In this document: piece by piece, positions 31,440-40,501 of the stretch
Position numbering within the stretch: position 1 is the first letter of the stretch
Layout: each line of letters starts with the position of its first letter
Origin: Candidatus Obscuribacterales bacterium
Lineage (GTDB): Bacteria; Cyanobacteriota; Vampirovibrionia; Obscuribacterales; Obscuribacteraceae
NCBI GenBank assembly: GCA_020050685.1
Contig: JAGVKG010000013.1
Coordinates: 1 to 64,000 of the forward strand
DNA: 64,000 nt
Direction: 5' to 3'
Notes under the pieces: model-generated
What the model saw: only the letters and a program-made list of their open reading frames with translations
What the model was told of the DNA's origin: nothing
Databases searched by the model: none
Translations under genes and position numbers: made by a program

Positions 31440-33617
31440 TTGGTTGTTGACATCGTCAATACCGGTCTGGACTCGAGAATGGCATCGATATATCGCAAAC
31501 TAGAATGGCAGCCTGCAATCAAACGGCATCAAGCTAAGACTTCGTTGATTGTTGGTGCAGCATTGGTATTGCTGGCCTCCATATTGCTTGCCGATCTGCC
31601 TATCACCACTCAACAAACTCTTTCGCTTGTGCTCTTTGGCTTAGGCCTTGCCCTCTGGCGATACAGAGGCTCGGATGCTATTCGCCTTGCGCTTTTACTT
31701 TTATCTATGGCTGCCTCCGTACGATATATATGTTGGCGGGCCTTGCATACTCTCAACTTGGAAAATCCGCTGGACGGACTCTTCAGCCTGGTTCTCTTTT
31801 TCTCCGAACTCTATGTTGTCTTTATCTTGGTCGCGAATTACTTTCAGGTCTTAAGCTTAGATAGAAACAGTGATTCTGTATCAGCCAATCCGGATTTCGC
31901 TCCTAGCGTAGACATCTTTATACCAACTTACAATGAAAGCACCGATATTTTGCGCCGCACCGTCTGTGGTGCCTTGCATATCAATTATCAAAACAAGACT
32001 GTTTACATTCTCGACGATGGCAGGCGTGAAGAAATGCGTAAGCTGGCAAATGAGTTGGGCTGCCAGTACATTGTTCGTCCGGACAACAAACACGCCAAGG
32101 CCGGCAATATAAATTATGCCTTGACCCAAACTTCAGGCGATCTCATTGTCGTATTCGACGCCGACCATGTTCCTGTGGAAAACTTTCTGACAAAGACTGT
32201 TCCCTACTTTCAAGATCCAAAAATGGCTTTAGTGCAGACTCCGCATCGCTTTGTCAATCCAGGCCCGGCAGAGAGAAATTTGTATCTCGATGGCACTTTG
32301 CCGCAAGAACAAGAGCTTTTCTATCAAATGGTGCAAGTGGGCAACAATTGCTGGAACTCCGCGTTCTTCTGCGGCTCGGCTGCCGTTTTGAGACGAACCG
32401 CACTTCTGGAAGTTGGTGGTATTGCCGTCGAGACGGTGACGGAAGATTGCCACACATCGATGAAGATGCATGCACTCGGATACAAATCGCTTTATGTCTC
32501 CACACCACTTTCGGCTGGCTTATCACCGGAAAGTTTTGCCGGCTATGTTGTCCAGCGCAATCGCTGGGCACGCGGCATGGTGCAAATCATGCGAGTGGAC
32601 AATCCTCTGATTAAGCCCGGACTAAGTTGGCAACAACGATTCTGTTATTTCAACAGCATGATGCACTTTATGTTCGGCATACCACGCTTGGTTTTTTATG
32701 CAACGCCGCTGATGTACTTAACTCTAAATCTGCATCCACTCATGGCGCTACCTGGTGATGTTGTAATCATGGCCTTGCCGCATATCACCCTGGCTACGCT
32801 GGCCAATAATTATCAGTACAAAAATTTCCGCCATTCATTTTGGTCGGAAATCTACGAAACCACATTAGCGCCATACCTGGCATATGTGACGACGCTTGCC
32901 CTCCTGAATCCCAAGGCTGGCAAATTCAATGTCACACCAAAGGGCGGCTTGATCGACAAGCCTTTTTACGATTTTGTTTTAGCTTGGCCCATGCTGGTCC
33001 TTACATTCTTGTGTTTTCTCGGGCTTGTGATCTGTCCAATTCGCCTGTTTAACTCGCACGATTATATCGAGCAGCAGTCGCTAATAATTAACTTGGGCTG
33101 GGTAATCTACAACTTTGTCTTTGCCTCAGCGGCGATTTGGGTTTGCTTAGAACGGCCACAACGCAGACGCATACACAGAGTGCCAAAATTCACGGAGGTT
33201 CTGGCCCAAAGTCCTGACTCAAATAATGTACTGGTCGGAAGGACAGAAAATCTCAACGAGATTGGCGCCTTAGTGCGATTCTCTCCCACTCTGCCTAGCG
33301 GCTCCCCATCAAATTCTCAACCTTTTCACTTTGGTAAAACCCTGTCGCTTACCTTCGGTTCTGACCCGCACAACCTAGTTATGGACGCTGATATCAGAAG
33401 AATTTCCAAAAGCCGCTCAGGCGAGCTTTTGATAGGACTTGAATTTCCACCGCAACCGGAGGAAAAATATAGTGCACTAGTCAAACTAGTTTATTGCTCT
33501 CCGGATACATGGACAGATTTTCGCGAACCATACGATTCAATTTTGAAATCGATGTGGAACATCATTACAACACCAATCAGAGTAGGCCGTATGACTTGGG
33601 ATCAACTCAATACATAA
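31440..33617 (+). CDS. bcsA: Cellulose synthase catalytic subunit BcsA
   Basis: The ~720-aa protein has N-terminal membrane helices, a GT2 domain with DIFIPTYNES, DDGR, DADHVP and TVTEDCHTS motifs, the acceptor-site QRNRWARG, further helices, and a C-terminal PilZ domain (~570-690). It polymerises UDP-glucose into beta-1,4-glucan and secretes it, activated by cyclic di-GMP through PilZ. The PilZ RxxxR is present, but the DxSxxG motif reads NLNEIG. The start is uncertain: TTG 31440 or ATG 31479, neither with a clear ribosome site. bcsB follows 63 bases later. Confidence 0.93.
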   Translation: MVVDIVNTGLDSRMASIYRKLEWQPAIKRHQAKTSLIVGAALVLLASILLADLPITTQQTLSLVLFGLGLALWRYRGSDAIRLALLLLSMAASVRYICWRALHTLNLENPLDGLFSLVLFFSELYVVFILVANYFQVLSLDRNSDSVSANPDFAPSVDIFIPTYNESTDILRRTVCGALHINYQNKTVYILDDGRREEMRKLANELGCQYIVRPDNKHAKAGNINYALTQTSGDLIVVFDADHVPVENFLTKTVPYFQDPKMALVQTPHRFVNPGPAERNLYLDGTLPQEQELFYQMVQVGNNCWNSAFFCGSAAVLRRTALLEVGGIAVETVTEDCHTSMKMHALGYKSLYVSTPLSAGLSPESFAGYVVQRNRWARGMVQIMRVDNPLIKPGLSWQQRFCYFNSMMHFMFGIPRLVFYATPLMYLTLNLHPLMALPGDVVIMALPHITLATLANNYQYKNFRHSFWSEIYETTLAPYLAYVTTLALLNPKAGKFNVTPKGGLIDKPFYDFVLAWPMLVLTFLCFLGLVICPIRLFNSHDYIEQQSLIINLGWVIYNFVFASAAIWVCLERPQRRRIHRVPKFTEVLAQSPDSNNVLVGRTENLNEIGALVRFSPTLPSGSPSNSQPFHFGKTLSLTFGSDPHNLVMDADIRRISKSRSGELLIGLEFPPQPEEKYSALVKLVYCSPDTWTDFREPYDSILKSMWNIITTPIRVGRMTWDQLNT

Positions 33618-33680
33618 CTCTCAGCGCAGGCAAATGACGATAATGATAAACTTTCAGACGAAACGGCAGGGAAAACTCCA

Positions 33681-35939
33681 ATGAAATCCAGAGATCGACA
33701 AGACAATTTTTACTCGAGTCAGCCCAAAAGGACCTTTTCGCAAATTGTTTTCTACCTTCTGCTCACCGTGATCTGCCTAAGCGCCCAAGCGCCACTTTAT
33801 GCCGCAAATCTTGCCAGCGATAGCAGCCAGGGAACTGCCAAAGCATTGCCTCCATCATCATCCACTCCCACTGGCGGACAAGGCAAAGCATTTTTTTTTG
33901 GCAAGGATTTACTCATCGATCATGATTTGGTCTTCCACGGACAGCAAGCAACTCAGTCCATTGACTTTAGTTGGCCTCGCAACTGGCTGCCACGTGCAGG
34001 CGGAACTCTTTATCTTCACCTAAGTCATTCGCCCGGTTTGATCCCGCAGCTATCGTATATCTCTGTCGAACTAAATGGAACATCACTAAAAACACTTCGC
34101 TTGGATGCATCAAACGAAGCCGGCACTGATGTAGCGGTGTCAATAAATCCTGCCTTGCTCAAAGATTACAACAGCATCGCTCTAAAAGTGGGGCAGCACT
34201 ATCAGGAAGATTGCGAAGATCCATATTCAGCCATTCTCTGGACACAAGTAGGGCGAGAATCGCGTTTTGTTTTCAATTATGCCCAAGCACCGCTTGCGCT
34301 TAACTTACAAAATTGGCCTTTTCCAATCGTCGACTTGCGCACGCTTGGCAAATCAGAAGTAGCATTTGCCCTGCCTCAATCAACTAGCTTGGAAACTGCT
34401 CGGGCAATTGCCGAAGTTAGTTCGGCAATCGGGGCACACGCCTCTTATCGTCCATTAGATGTAACAACTGATACGCGCGCTGTCGCACCACTTATCGCCG
34501 TTGGCACAGCTCAAGAATCATCCCTTGTTGCCTTACTTGAAGAGAAGCTACCGCCAGACCTAAACTGGCAAGCCGGTGGTGGCAATTTGCCACAAGATAC
34601 AGGCTTGCTTGCCCTAGTTCCCTCTCCTTTCCATCCAAATCTTGCTTGCTTGATTGTTAGCGGCAATTCCAGCAAAGGTGTTTTAAAAGCTGCACAGGCC
34701 CTAGCCAGTCAAGAATTGAATCCAATTCTTGGTGGGCAAGCAGCTTTGGTGCAGAAGGTATCCGTCAAGAATGTACAACCCCTCTCGGCTCCTAATACCA
34801 AGGGCTTGATGCCGAGCAGCAAAAATTTTAGCTTGCGAGATCTTGGTTACAATACAACTACAGTTCACGGCGTATCGGCAGAAACTTTAGTGGTTGATGC
34901 CAATACTCTGCCTGGTATTAAGGTATTTGGACAGAGTCAAAAATTACGGGTCGTCTTTGGTTATAGTGCCCAAGTCAATCCGGACTTGTCCGCGTTTGAA
35001 ATCAAACTGAACAAAGTATCGCTTCGATCGTATGCATTATCACAGACGGCCGGCGAAGAACACCACGAAGACCTGGTTGAAATCCCCAATCAACTCTTAG
35101 GCACACACAATCGTTTTGAATTTATCTTCCACCTTTATCCCAAACGTATTGGCAAGTGTGAGCCTTTAATCGACAAACCACTTTGGGGAACCTTATACGA
35201 TACAACCAAATTTGAAATTGATCGCGAATACTTAAATGGTCTACCAGATTTATCGCTTCTCGAATATCAAGGCTATCCCTTCTGTCAGGATAAGTCAGGC
35301 GATCAAACTAGCGTCGTTTTGCCCTCACAAACAAACCCCGCTACTCTCGGAGGCTTGCTCAAATTATCCAGCCTTATGGGGCAATGGACAGGAAGATCCT
35401 GGTCCAATGTTTACTTTGACAAATCTTTGCCGGAGGATGTTCGCGCCAAGAGCAATCTCATTGTTCTTGATCCGGCAAGACAAAATGCCTTTGTCCAATC
35501 ACTGAGCACGGTTTTAACGCTTAACAACAGCGAGAAACTGGAAAAGATTTTTGTCAGTAAAAATGGTAATGAATTGACGGTCTCAGAGCGTGAGCATAAC
35601 GGCTTCCTGGAAGAAGTTCTCTCGCCTTGGGCTTCCGGAAAACTTGTCTTGCTCTGCCAAGCCAACTCTATCGAGTCGTTTAATTTAGCGATCAATTCAA
35701 TCTTTGATCCGGCCTTGCGGCACGAATTGAGGGGAAGTCTCGCCTCAGTTTCGCCTGAGCTGATAATCAAAGGAGTACAGGCAACGCCACTTTCCTCAGC
35801 TAGTACAATCAGCCCTTGGCGCCAAGTCATGTTGTTCATCTCTGAAAATCCTTGGATTGCCGCACTCTTGATTTTTCTGGCCATATTCATTCTCACAGCC
35901 AACTTGCGCAAATGGCTGGCTAGCAGAAAGTCTCCTTAG
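33681..35939 (+). CDS. bcsB: Cellulose synthase periplasmic subunit BcsB
   Basis: The 752-aa protein has a signal/anchor segment near residues 18-38, large periplasmic beta domains (TLYLHLSHSPGL, YLHLSH... and LRLDASNEAG type repeats) with the carbohydrate-binding/flavodoxin-like pairs, and one C-terminal membrane helix (about 725-745: WIAALLIFLAIFILTANL) before a basic tail. It guides the glucan across the periplasm from BcsA. AGGGA lies 9 bases before the ATG. No bcsC, bcsZ or bcsG-type genes follow, and the next gene is convergent. Confidence 0.92.
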   Translation: MKSRDRQDNFYSSQPKRTFSQIVFYLLLTVICLSAQAPLYAANLASDSSQGTAKALPPSSSTPTGGQGKAFFFGKDLLIDHDLVFHGQQATQSIDFSWPRNWLPRAGGTLYLHLSHSPGLIPQLSYISVELNGTSLKTLRLDASNEAGTDVAVSINPALLKDYNSIALKVGQHYQEDCEDPYSAILWTQVGRESRFVFNYAQAPLALNLQNWPFPIVDLRTLGKSEVAFALPQSTSLETARAIAEVSSAIGAHASYRPLDVTTDTRAVAPLIAVGTAQESSLVALLEEKLPPDLNWQAGGGNLPQDTGLLALVPSPFHPNLACLIVSGNSSKGVLKAAQALASQELNPILGGQAALVQKVSVKNVQPLSAPNTKGLMPSSKNFSLRDLGYNTTTVHGVSAETLVVDANTLPGIKVFGQSQKLRVVFGYSAQVNPDLSAFEIKLNKVSLRSYALSQTAGEEHHEDLVEIPNQLLGTHNRFEFIFHLYPKRIGKCEPLIDKPLWGTLYDTTKFEIDREYLNGLPDLSLLEYQGYPFCQDKSGDQTSVVLPSQTNPATLGGLLKLSSLMGQWTGRSWSNVYFDKSLPEDVRAKSNLIVLDPARQNAFVQSLSTVLTLNNSEKLEKIFVSKNGNELTVSEREHNGFLEEVLSPWASGKLVLLCQANSIESFNLAINSIFDPALRHELRGSLASVSPELIIKGVQATPLSSASTISPWRQVMLFISENPWIAALLIFLAIFILTANLRKWLASRKSP

Positions 35940-35957
35940 AAAAATGACGCGCTAATT

Positions 35958-36716
35958 TTAAACCAACCTGATAGCCGCCACCAAAATCACAACCGCCAAA
36001 ATCAGGCGTAAAACCTTGTCACTGAAGGATTTAGATCCTTCGCGAGAGCCAATCATGCCGCCAATAAAGGCAGAAGCCAATAGCGGCAAAACAAAATGGA
36101 AGTTAGCGGCACAAGTCGCCACTCTGCCACCAAGTCCGGAAAGTGAATTAAATAATGTAAAACCGGCTGCGCAAGCAGCGGCTCGTTTCGGCTCAGCCCA
36201 ACCGGTGAGCAAGAGCAAGGGGCCAAGAAAAACACCGCCACCAATTCCCACCATGCCCGCCACAAGACCAATCAAAGCACCGCTGAGAAGCTTCGGCCAA
36301 AGCGCAGATGACGTGCTGACTATCTTTAATTCCACCTTCTTACCAAAAGCATCGATCAACAAACGAATCACAAGCACAAATAAAACCACAGCCAAGAGCA
36401 CATGATAGACGTGTTCTTTTAAATGTACGGCACCGCCAATAAAGGCACAAGGAATGGAAGAAACCACAAAAGGCCAGGTGAGCGGAAAGGAAAAATGCCC
36501 AGCCCGGCGAAAGTTATAAAATGCCGTGCTGGAAGACATGACATTAAGACAAAGAGCGGATGTCGCCAATTGAGCCGGTGTCAAGGAAAACAAAGACAAT
36601 ACAGCCAAATAACCAGAACCACCACCTGCACCCACAGAAGAATAAAAGGCGGCAATAGCAGACACCAAAAAAGACAATACTGGCAGCTCAGTTTGCGTAA
36701 TCGATGCTTGAATCAT
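35958..36716 (-). CDS. TauE/SafE-family sulfite/organosulfonate permease-like protein
   Basis: The 252-aa protein has about eight membrane segments and two copies of the family motif: GAGGGSGYLAVLSLF near 32-45 and GMVGIGGGVFLGPLLLL near 155-170. Members (also UPF0721) move sulfite, taurine-derived anions or other small organic acids. No sulfur-metabolism gene is nearby, so the substrate is unknown. It converges with bcsB, 18 bases apart. Confidence 0.9.
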   Translation of the reverse strand: MIQASITQTELPVLSFLVSAIAAFYSSVGAGGGSGYLAVLSLFSLTPAQLATSALCLNVMSSSTAFYNFRRAGHFSFPLTWPFVVSSIPCAFIGGAVHLKEHVYHVLLAVVLFVLVIRLLIDAFGKKVELKIVSTSSALWPKLLSGALIGLVAGMVGIGGGVFLGPLLLLTGWAEPKRAAACAAGFTLFNSLSGLGGRVATCAANFHFVLPLLASAFIGGMIGSREGSKSFSDKVLRLILAVVILVAAIRLV

Positions 36717-36777
36717 GCAAGCATTATATGTGAGCCGCTTGCCCGCGCCATCATTATCTGTGCTTAATTAGCTCGAG

Positions 36778-37962
36778 CTAGCGCCAAAATCGAATTAATT
36801 TGTGCTGATTATCGACCGTATAAACCATCTCACCAAAAACATTTTGGCCAAGCAAGGGATAAGGAATAGCAAAGTCTTCTGCTACGGCAATTTCCATATT
36901 TTGTTTCACGATCGGCCCCAGGCGAAACGTAGCAATTGGCACCTTCCAAATTCGCGTCACACCGGCAATACCAATGGCTCTCGTCGGCTCAATATAATTG
37001 GGTATTTCAAAACCGAGATCGGAAAATTGCTTGACGGACATCATTGTCATAAATGCACCTGTGTCAAAAATCATCTCGCATGGCACATTATTGAGAGTGG
37101 CTGTGACAATCACCTCCTGTCTCTTTTTCTCGAACGGCACGGCACGCTCATCCGCCAGTGCTGCTTCCGACGACTCTTTCTTGAAAGTTATTGATCCGGC
37201 GCGATTATCTACCGTATATTCAAAATTACCAATGAAATTCTGTCCAAGAATCGGCACGCCGGACATGTTCTCATGCACGGCAATCCGAACGTTCTTGCGC
37301 AAAATTTTTCCCACCTGCAAATCAGCAAGCATGATTTGATATGGAACGGTTTTCTTGCTACCACCAGCCCCCAGCTGTTTCCCCACTGTCACCCCTTTTG
37401 GCTCCGGTAAGCCCATATCACGCAAATGATTCTTGCCAATATTGCAAAGACCGGCACCAGTATCAAAAATCATGTACGTCGGACGATTGTTGATAGTTGC
37501 AGCCACAATCGGCACTTGGCGCCAAATCTCAAAAGGAATTTCCTCATGCTCTGGTATGACGGACAAGTCTGGCGCATCCGGCTTCACTTCGCCTTGCAGC
37601 TTATCCAAACCAAGCTCACTAACCTTAGGTTCGTAAACCAGATTAGGAAAAACCGACAAGGCTTCATGAGCGTATTTTGCTACACGGCTTGCCGGAAACC
37701 GCTCAACCACTAGTTTGTAGTATTGCTTAGCTTGCGAGAAATCACCCATCATGTGATTTGCCAGTGCCAAGTAATAATACGCATCCATTTCTCTGTCGGA
37801 TGCATCAATTGCTTTCTGAAACTTATCTCTTGCTTGTGCATACTCTTCCGCTGAATAGAACTTCACACCTTCAGCAAAATCATTCGCGCTTGCCGGAATA
37901 CTGTTTAAACACAAAAGGATAGAAATTAACAGCAACAATCGCTGTCTAACAAATTTTGTCAT
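36778..37962 (-). CDS. Secreted TPR protein with two retropepsin-like domains (paralogue 1)
   Basis: The 394-aa protein has a signal peptide (ends near ASA-N at 25), TPR-like helices (~30-105) and two retropepsin-fold halves. The first begins with MIFDTGAGL (DTG at 167-169) and ends with ILGQNFIGNFEY..DN; the second begins with MIFDTGAFM (DTG at 300-302) and ends with LLGQNVFGEMVY..DN. Two DTG motifs in one chain could form a pepsin-like intramolecular dimer. The neighbouring gene upstream is a paralogue with the same layout. Bacterial family members are little studied; a periplasmic protease or a binding protein are both possible. Confidence 0.83.
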   Translation of the reverse strand: MTKFVRQRLLLLISILLCLNSIPASANDFAEGVKFYSAEEYAQARDKFQKAIDASDREMDAYYYLALANHMMGDFSQAKQYYKLVVERFPASRVAKYAHEALSVFPNLVYEPKVSELGLDKLQGEVKPDAPDLSVIPEHEEIPFEIWRQVPIVAATINNRPTYMIFDTGAGLCNIGKNHLRDMGLPEPKGVTVGKQLGAGGSKKTVPYQIMLADLQVGKILRKNVRIAVHENMSGVPILGQNFIGNFEYTVDNRAGSITFKKESSEAALADERAVPFEKKRQEVIVTATLNNVPCEMIFDTGAFMTMMSVKQFSDLGFEIPNYIEPTRAIGIAGVTRIWKVPIATFRLGPIVKQNMEIAVAEDFAIPYPLLGQNVFGEMVYTVDNQHKLIRFWR

Positions 37963-37999
37963 CTATCCCAAACCTCTATATTCCAGTCGAAATCACATT

Positions 38000-39256
38000 T
38001 CAATGAAACAGCTTGATCTGTTGATTCTGATTGTCGATTGTATAGCGCCAATCTTGAAATACATCTTGTCCAAGCAAACCATCACCGGTTTCAACTACCG
38101 AGACCTGGAGATCTCGACGAATTACCGGACCGACTCGCAATTCATCAATCACCATATGATAGGCCGGTATTGCTCCACCAACACCAATGATTGCTGATCG
38201 CTCTGCATCTGGCGGAACCTCCAAGCCAAGAGCCTTAATATTTGCCTTGGACATCATGGTGGTTTGCGCGCCAGTATCAAATAATATACGACAACTGCGT
38301 CCGTGAACACTAACAGTAATTTCTAAGTCGTTGCCATAACCCGCACGCTTGCTAAATGGTATTGAATATAAGCTGGCGTTACCAGAAGCAGTTCGCCCTC
38401 CCCCGGCTGCAACACTCTTGCGAAAACGAATACAATGAGCCCCATTGTCAATGTCGTATTCAAAACCGTTGAAGAATGTTTGTCCCAATAGAGCCGGTTC
38501 GCCATCGGACTCAGCATTGCCCACACCAACCGTCAAACGCTTCTTTATCGGTCCGACTTGAATGTCCAGCGGCATATGCCACGTGCCGACTTCGGCATTC
38601 CCAGCGCCGAATGATTTGCTTGTAGGAGGTCCATCTGGTGCTTTGATGCCCAAGGCTTCAATTTGATCTTTGGTGAAATAACAGCCTTCCGCTCCAGTAT
38701 CAAACATTAGTTTGGTGGGGCGACCATTCACATAAGCGTCTACGATGATCTTATTGCGAGCACTTTTGGTAAAGTATACTTTGACCTCTTGAGGCAAGCT
38801 ATCTTGGCCGCCACTTGCTGCTGGATTAGAGCCTTGAATAATAGAGGCTTGTCTGTTGCTGGAAGAATTTGGCGAAGCCGTTGCGGGCGTTTGGCCACTC
38901 CTCACGCCCAGCGCCTGACCTGCGTATTGTGCTGCCTGTGAGCCAGGAAACTTGGATAAGATTTGCTGATAATACTCTCTTGCTTTAACCTGATCTCCCT
39001 TGCCTCGGTAAGACATAGCGGCATAGAGTAACGCACCGCTGTTACTGGGAGCAGCTTTGATTACTTGATCGAACTTTTGCGCCGCAAGGGCGTAGTTGCC
39101 TTTAGTGTAGGCCTGAACACCATCTTCAAAACTGCCTGCTTGTGCCGTCAAACAGAAAACCAGCATTGCCACAAGCGTCATGCACAAGCTAACCTGCAGG
39201 CGTAAAAGTACTGAAAGACAATCTTTCAATAGACAAAGCCGTGGAAAGTAAAGCAT
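38000..39256 (-). CDS. Secreted TPR protein with two retropepsin-like domains (paralogue 2)
   Basis: The 418-aa protein has an N-terminal hydrophobic signal/anchor (~20-40), TPR-like helices (~43-118), a Ser/Asn-rich linker, and two retropepsin domains. The DTG motifs are at 186-188 (LMFDTGAEG) and 327-329 (ILFDTGAQT), each followed by a closing LLGQxxFxxxxYxxDN. It is 37 bases upstream of paralogue 1 and in the same direction, which points to tandem duplication. GAGGAGA just before the ATG is a good ribosome site. Confidence 0.85.
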   Translation of the reverse strand: MLYFPRLCLLKDCLSVLLRLQVSLCMTLVAMLVFCLTAQAGSFEDGVQAYTKGNYALAAQKFDQVIKAAPSNSGALLYAAMSYRGKGDQVKAREYYQQILSKFPGSQAAQYAGQALGVRSGQTPATASPNSSSNRQASIIQGSNPAASGGQDSLPQEVKVYFTKSARNKIIVDAYVNGRPTKLMFDTGAEGCYFTKDQIEALGIKAPDGPPTSKSFGAGNAEVGTWHMPLDIQVGPIKKRLTVGVGNAESDGEPALLGQTFFNGFEYDIDNGAHCIRFRKSVAAGGGRTASGNASLYSIPFSKRAGYGNDLEITVSVHGRSCRILFDTGAQTTMMSKANIKALGLEVPPDAERSAIIGVGGAIPAYHMVIDELRVGPVIRRDLQVSVVETGDGLLGQDVFQDWRYTIDNQNQQIKLFH

Positions 39257-39334
39257 TTTGTCTCCTCACCGATCACCGCTTCAAAAACAACCGCCAGCCA
39301 TTTTCTACCCGGAATTATCAGCTTAGAAACGTAA

Positions 39335-40498
39335 TTAAATATCTAATTGCTTCACAATTGTCATTTTTTGAAACTCTGCCGTGCCTTGGGCAATTTCCAT
39401 GACTTTGGCATCACGGTAAAAGCGCTCAACTGGCGAATCTTCGCTAATGCCAAAACTGCCCATCACTTGCAGTGCTTCTCCGGAATGAATGCGAGCCACA
39501 CGTGCAGCAAACCATTTGCACATCGCTGAGTACAAGCGCAAATCTTTGGCATTCTCATCGACTGCCCAAGCAGCACGATAGACCTGCAAGCGCGCACCGG
39601 CACATTCAGTTCCCATATCGGCTAACTTCCATTGAATGCCCTGGAACTGTCCAATGTTCACGCCAAACTGTTCACGTTTACGAGCATGTTCGGCTGCATG
39701 ATTGGTGGCTGATTCCACAAGACCAATTGCCGAGGCACCGATCAAAACTTGCGACACGTCAAAAGCAAAAAGCGCTTGCTCGGCACCATCACCCAATAAT
39801 ACACTTTCCGCGCTGATTTGATGATCGTGAAATTCAATGTCGTTGGTAAATGCCGAGCGCAAACCAAGTTTTTCCCGGTTGGCAGAAATTTTTAGAGAGG
39901 CAGACGATTTCAAATCAACTAAAAACATTGCTAATTTGTCTTCAGCGACTCGCGACAAAACAACCGCCAAACTAGCTACTTCACCATTCACAACCCAAAC
40001 TTTTTTGCCGTTCAGACTGTAACCGCCCTTGCTTTCTCTGGCTTCCATTTGGCAAGCGCTGAAGTCTGTACCAGCTGTTACTTCGGCAAAAGCCAAAGTA
40101 GCAATTTCTTCGCCTCTTGCCAAAGCCGATAAGTAGCGGGCTTTCTGATTTTCGCTGCCGTATTTTTTAATCAGCTCAATCACACTAGCATGTGATGCCA
40201 AGCTCAATCCGAGCCCGGCTTCATACTGTGCAACTGCTTCCACAAACAAGGCGAAATTTAAAAACGATCCGCCCTGCCCGCCATACTCCTTGGGAACGGC
40301 AGTATTCAGACAGGCCGCTTGACCCAACGTGGCAAAAACTTCTTTAAGTGGTTGCTTGTGCTCTTCTAAAGCCTTGGCTATTGGCATTATTTGCTTTTCA
40401 GCAATGCTTTGGTAATTAGATTTGAGCGTTTCTTGTGCCGCACTTAAAAAGGTATTCACCGAGGCCTCCAAATCAAATGACGCTGCCGATTTTACCAT
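39335..40498 (-). CDS. Acyl-CoA dehydrogenase family protein with Glu-to-Gln site change
   Basis: The 387-aa protein has the ACAD three-domain layout: LGQAACLNTAVPKEYGG, LAFAEVTAGTDFSAC (FAD domain), VGASAIGLVESATNHAAEHARKREQFG-type region, and the C-terminal VERFYRDAKVMEIAQGTAEFQ. In many ACADs the catalytic base is the Glu of (Y)EGTxE; here the codon is CAA, so Gln. Some relatives place the base elsewhere (isovaleryl-type), so activity is not excluded. It is 3 bases downstream of the MscS gene and probably co-transcribed. Confidence 0.85.
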   Translation of the reverse strand: MVKSAASFDLEASVNTFLSAAQETLKSNYQSIAEKQIMPIAKALEEHKQPLKEVFATLGQAACLNTAVPKEYGGQGGSFLNFALFVEAVAQYEAGLGLSLASHASVIELIKKYGSENQKARYLSALARGEEIATLAFAEVTAGTDFSACQMEARESKGGYSLNGKKVWVVNGEVASLAVVLSRVAEDKLAMFLVDLKSSASLKISANREKLGLRSAFTNDIEFHDHQISAESVLLGDGAEQALFAFDVSQVLIGASAIGLVESATNHAAEHARKREQFGVNIGQFQGIQWKLADMGTECAGARLQVYRAAWAVDENAKDLRLYSAMCKWFAARVARIHSGEALQVMGSFGISEDSPVERFYRDAKVMEIAQGTAEFQKMTIVKQLDI

Positions 40499-40501
40499 GT
40501 T

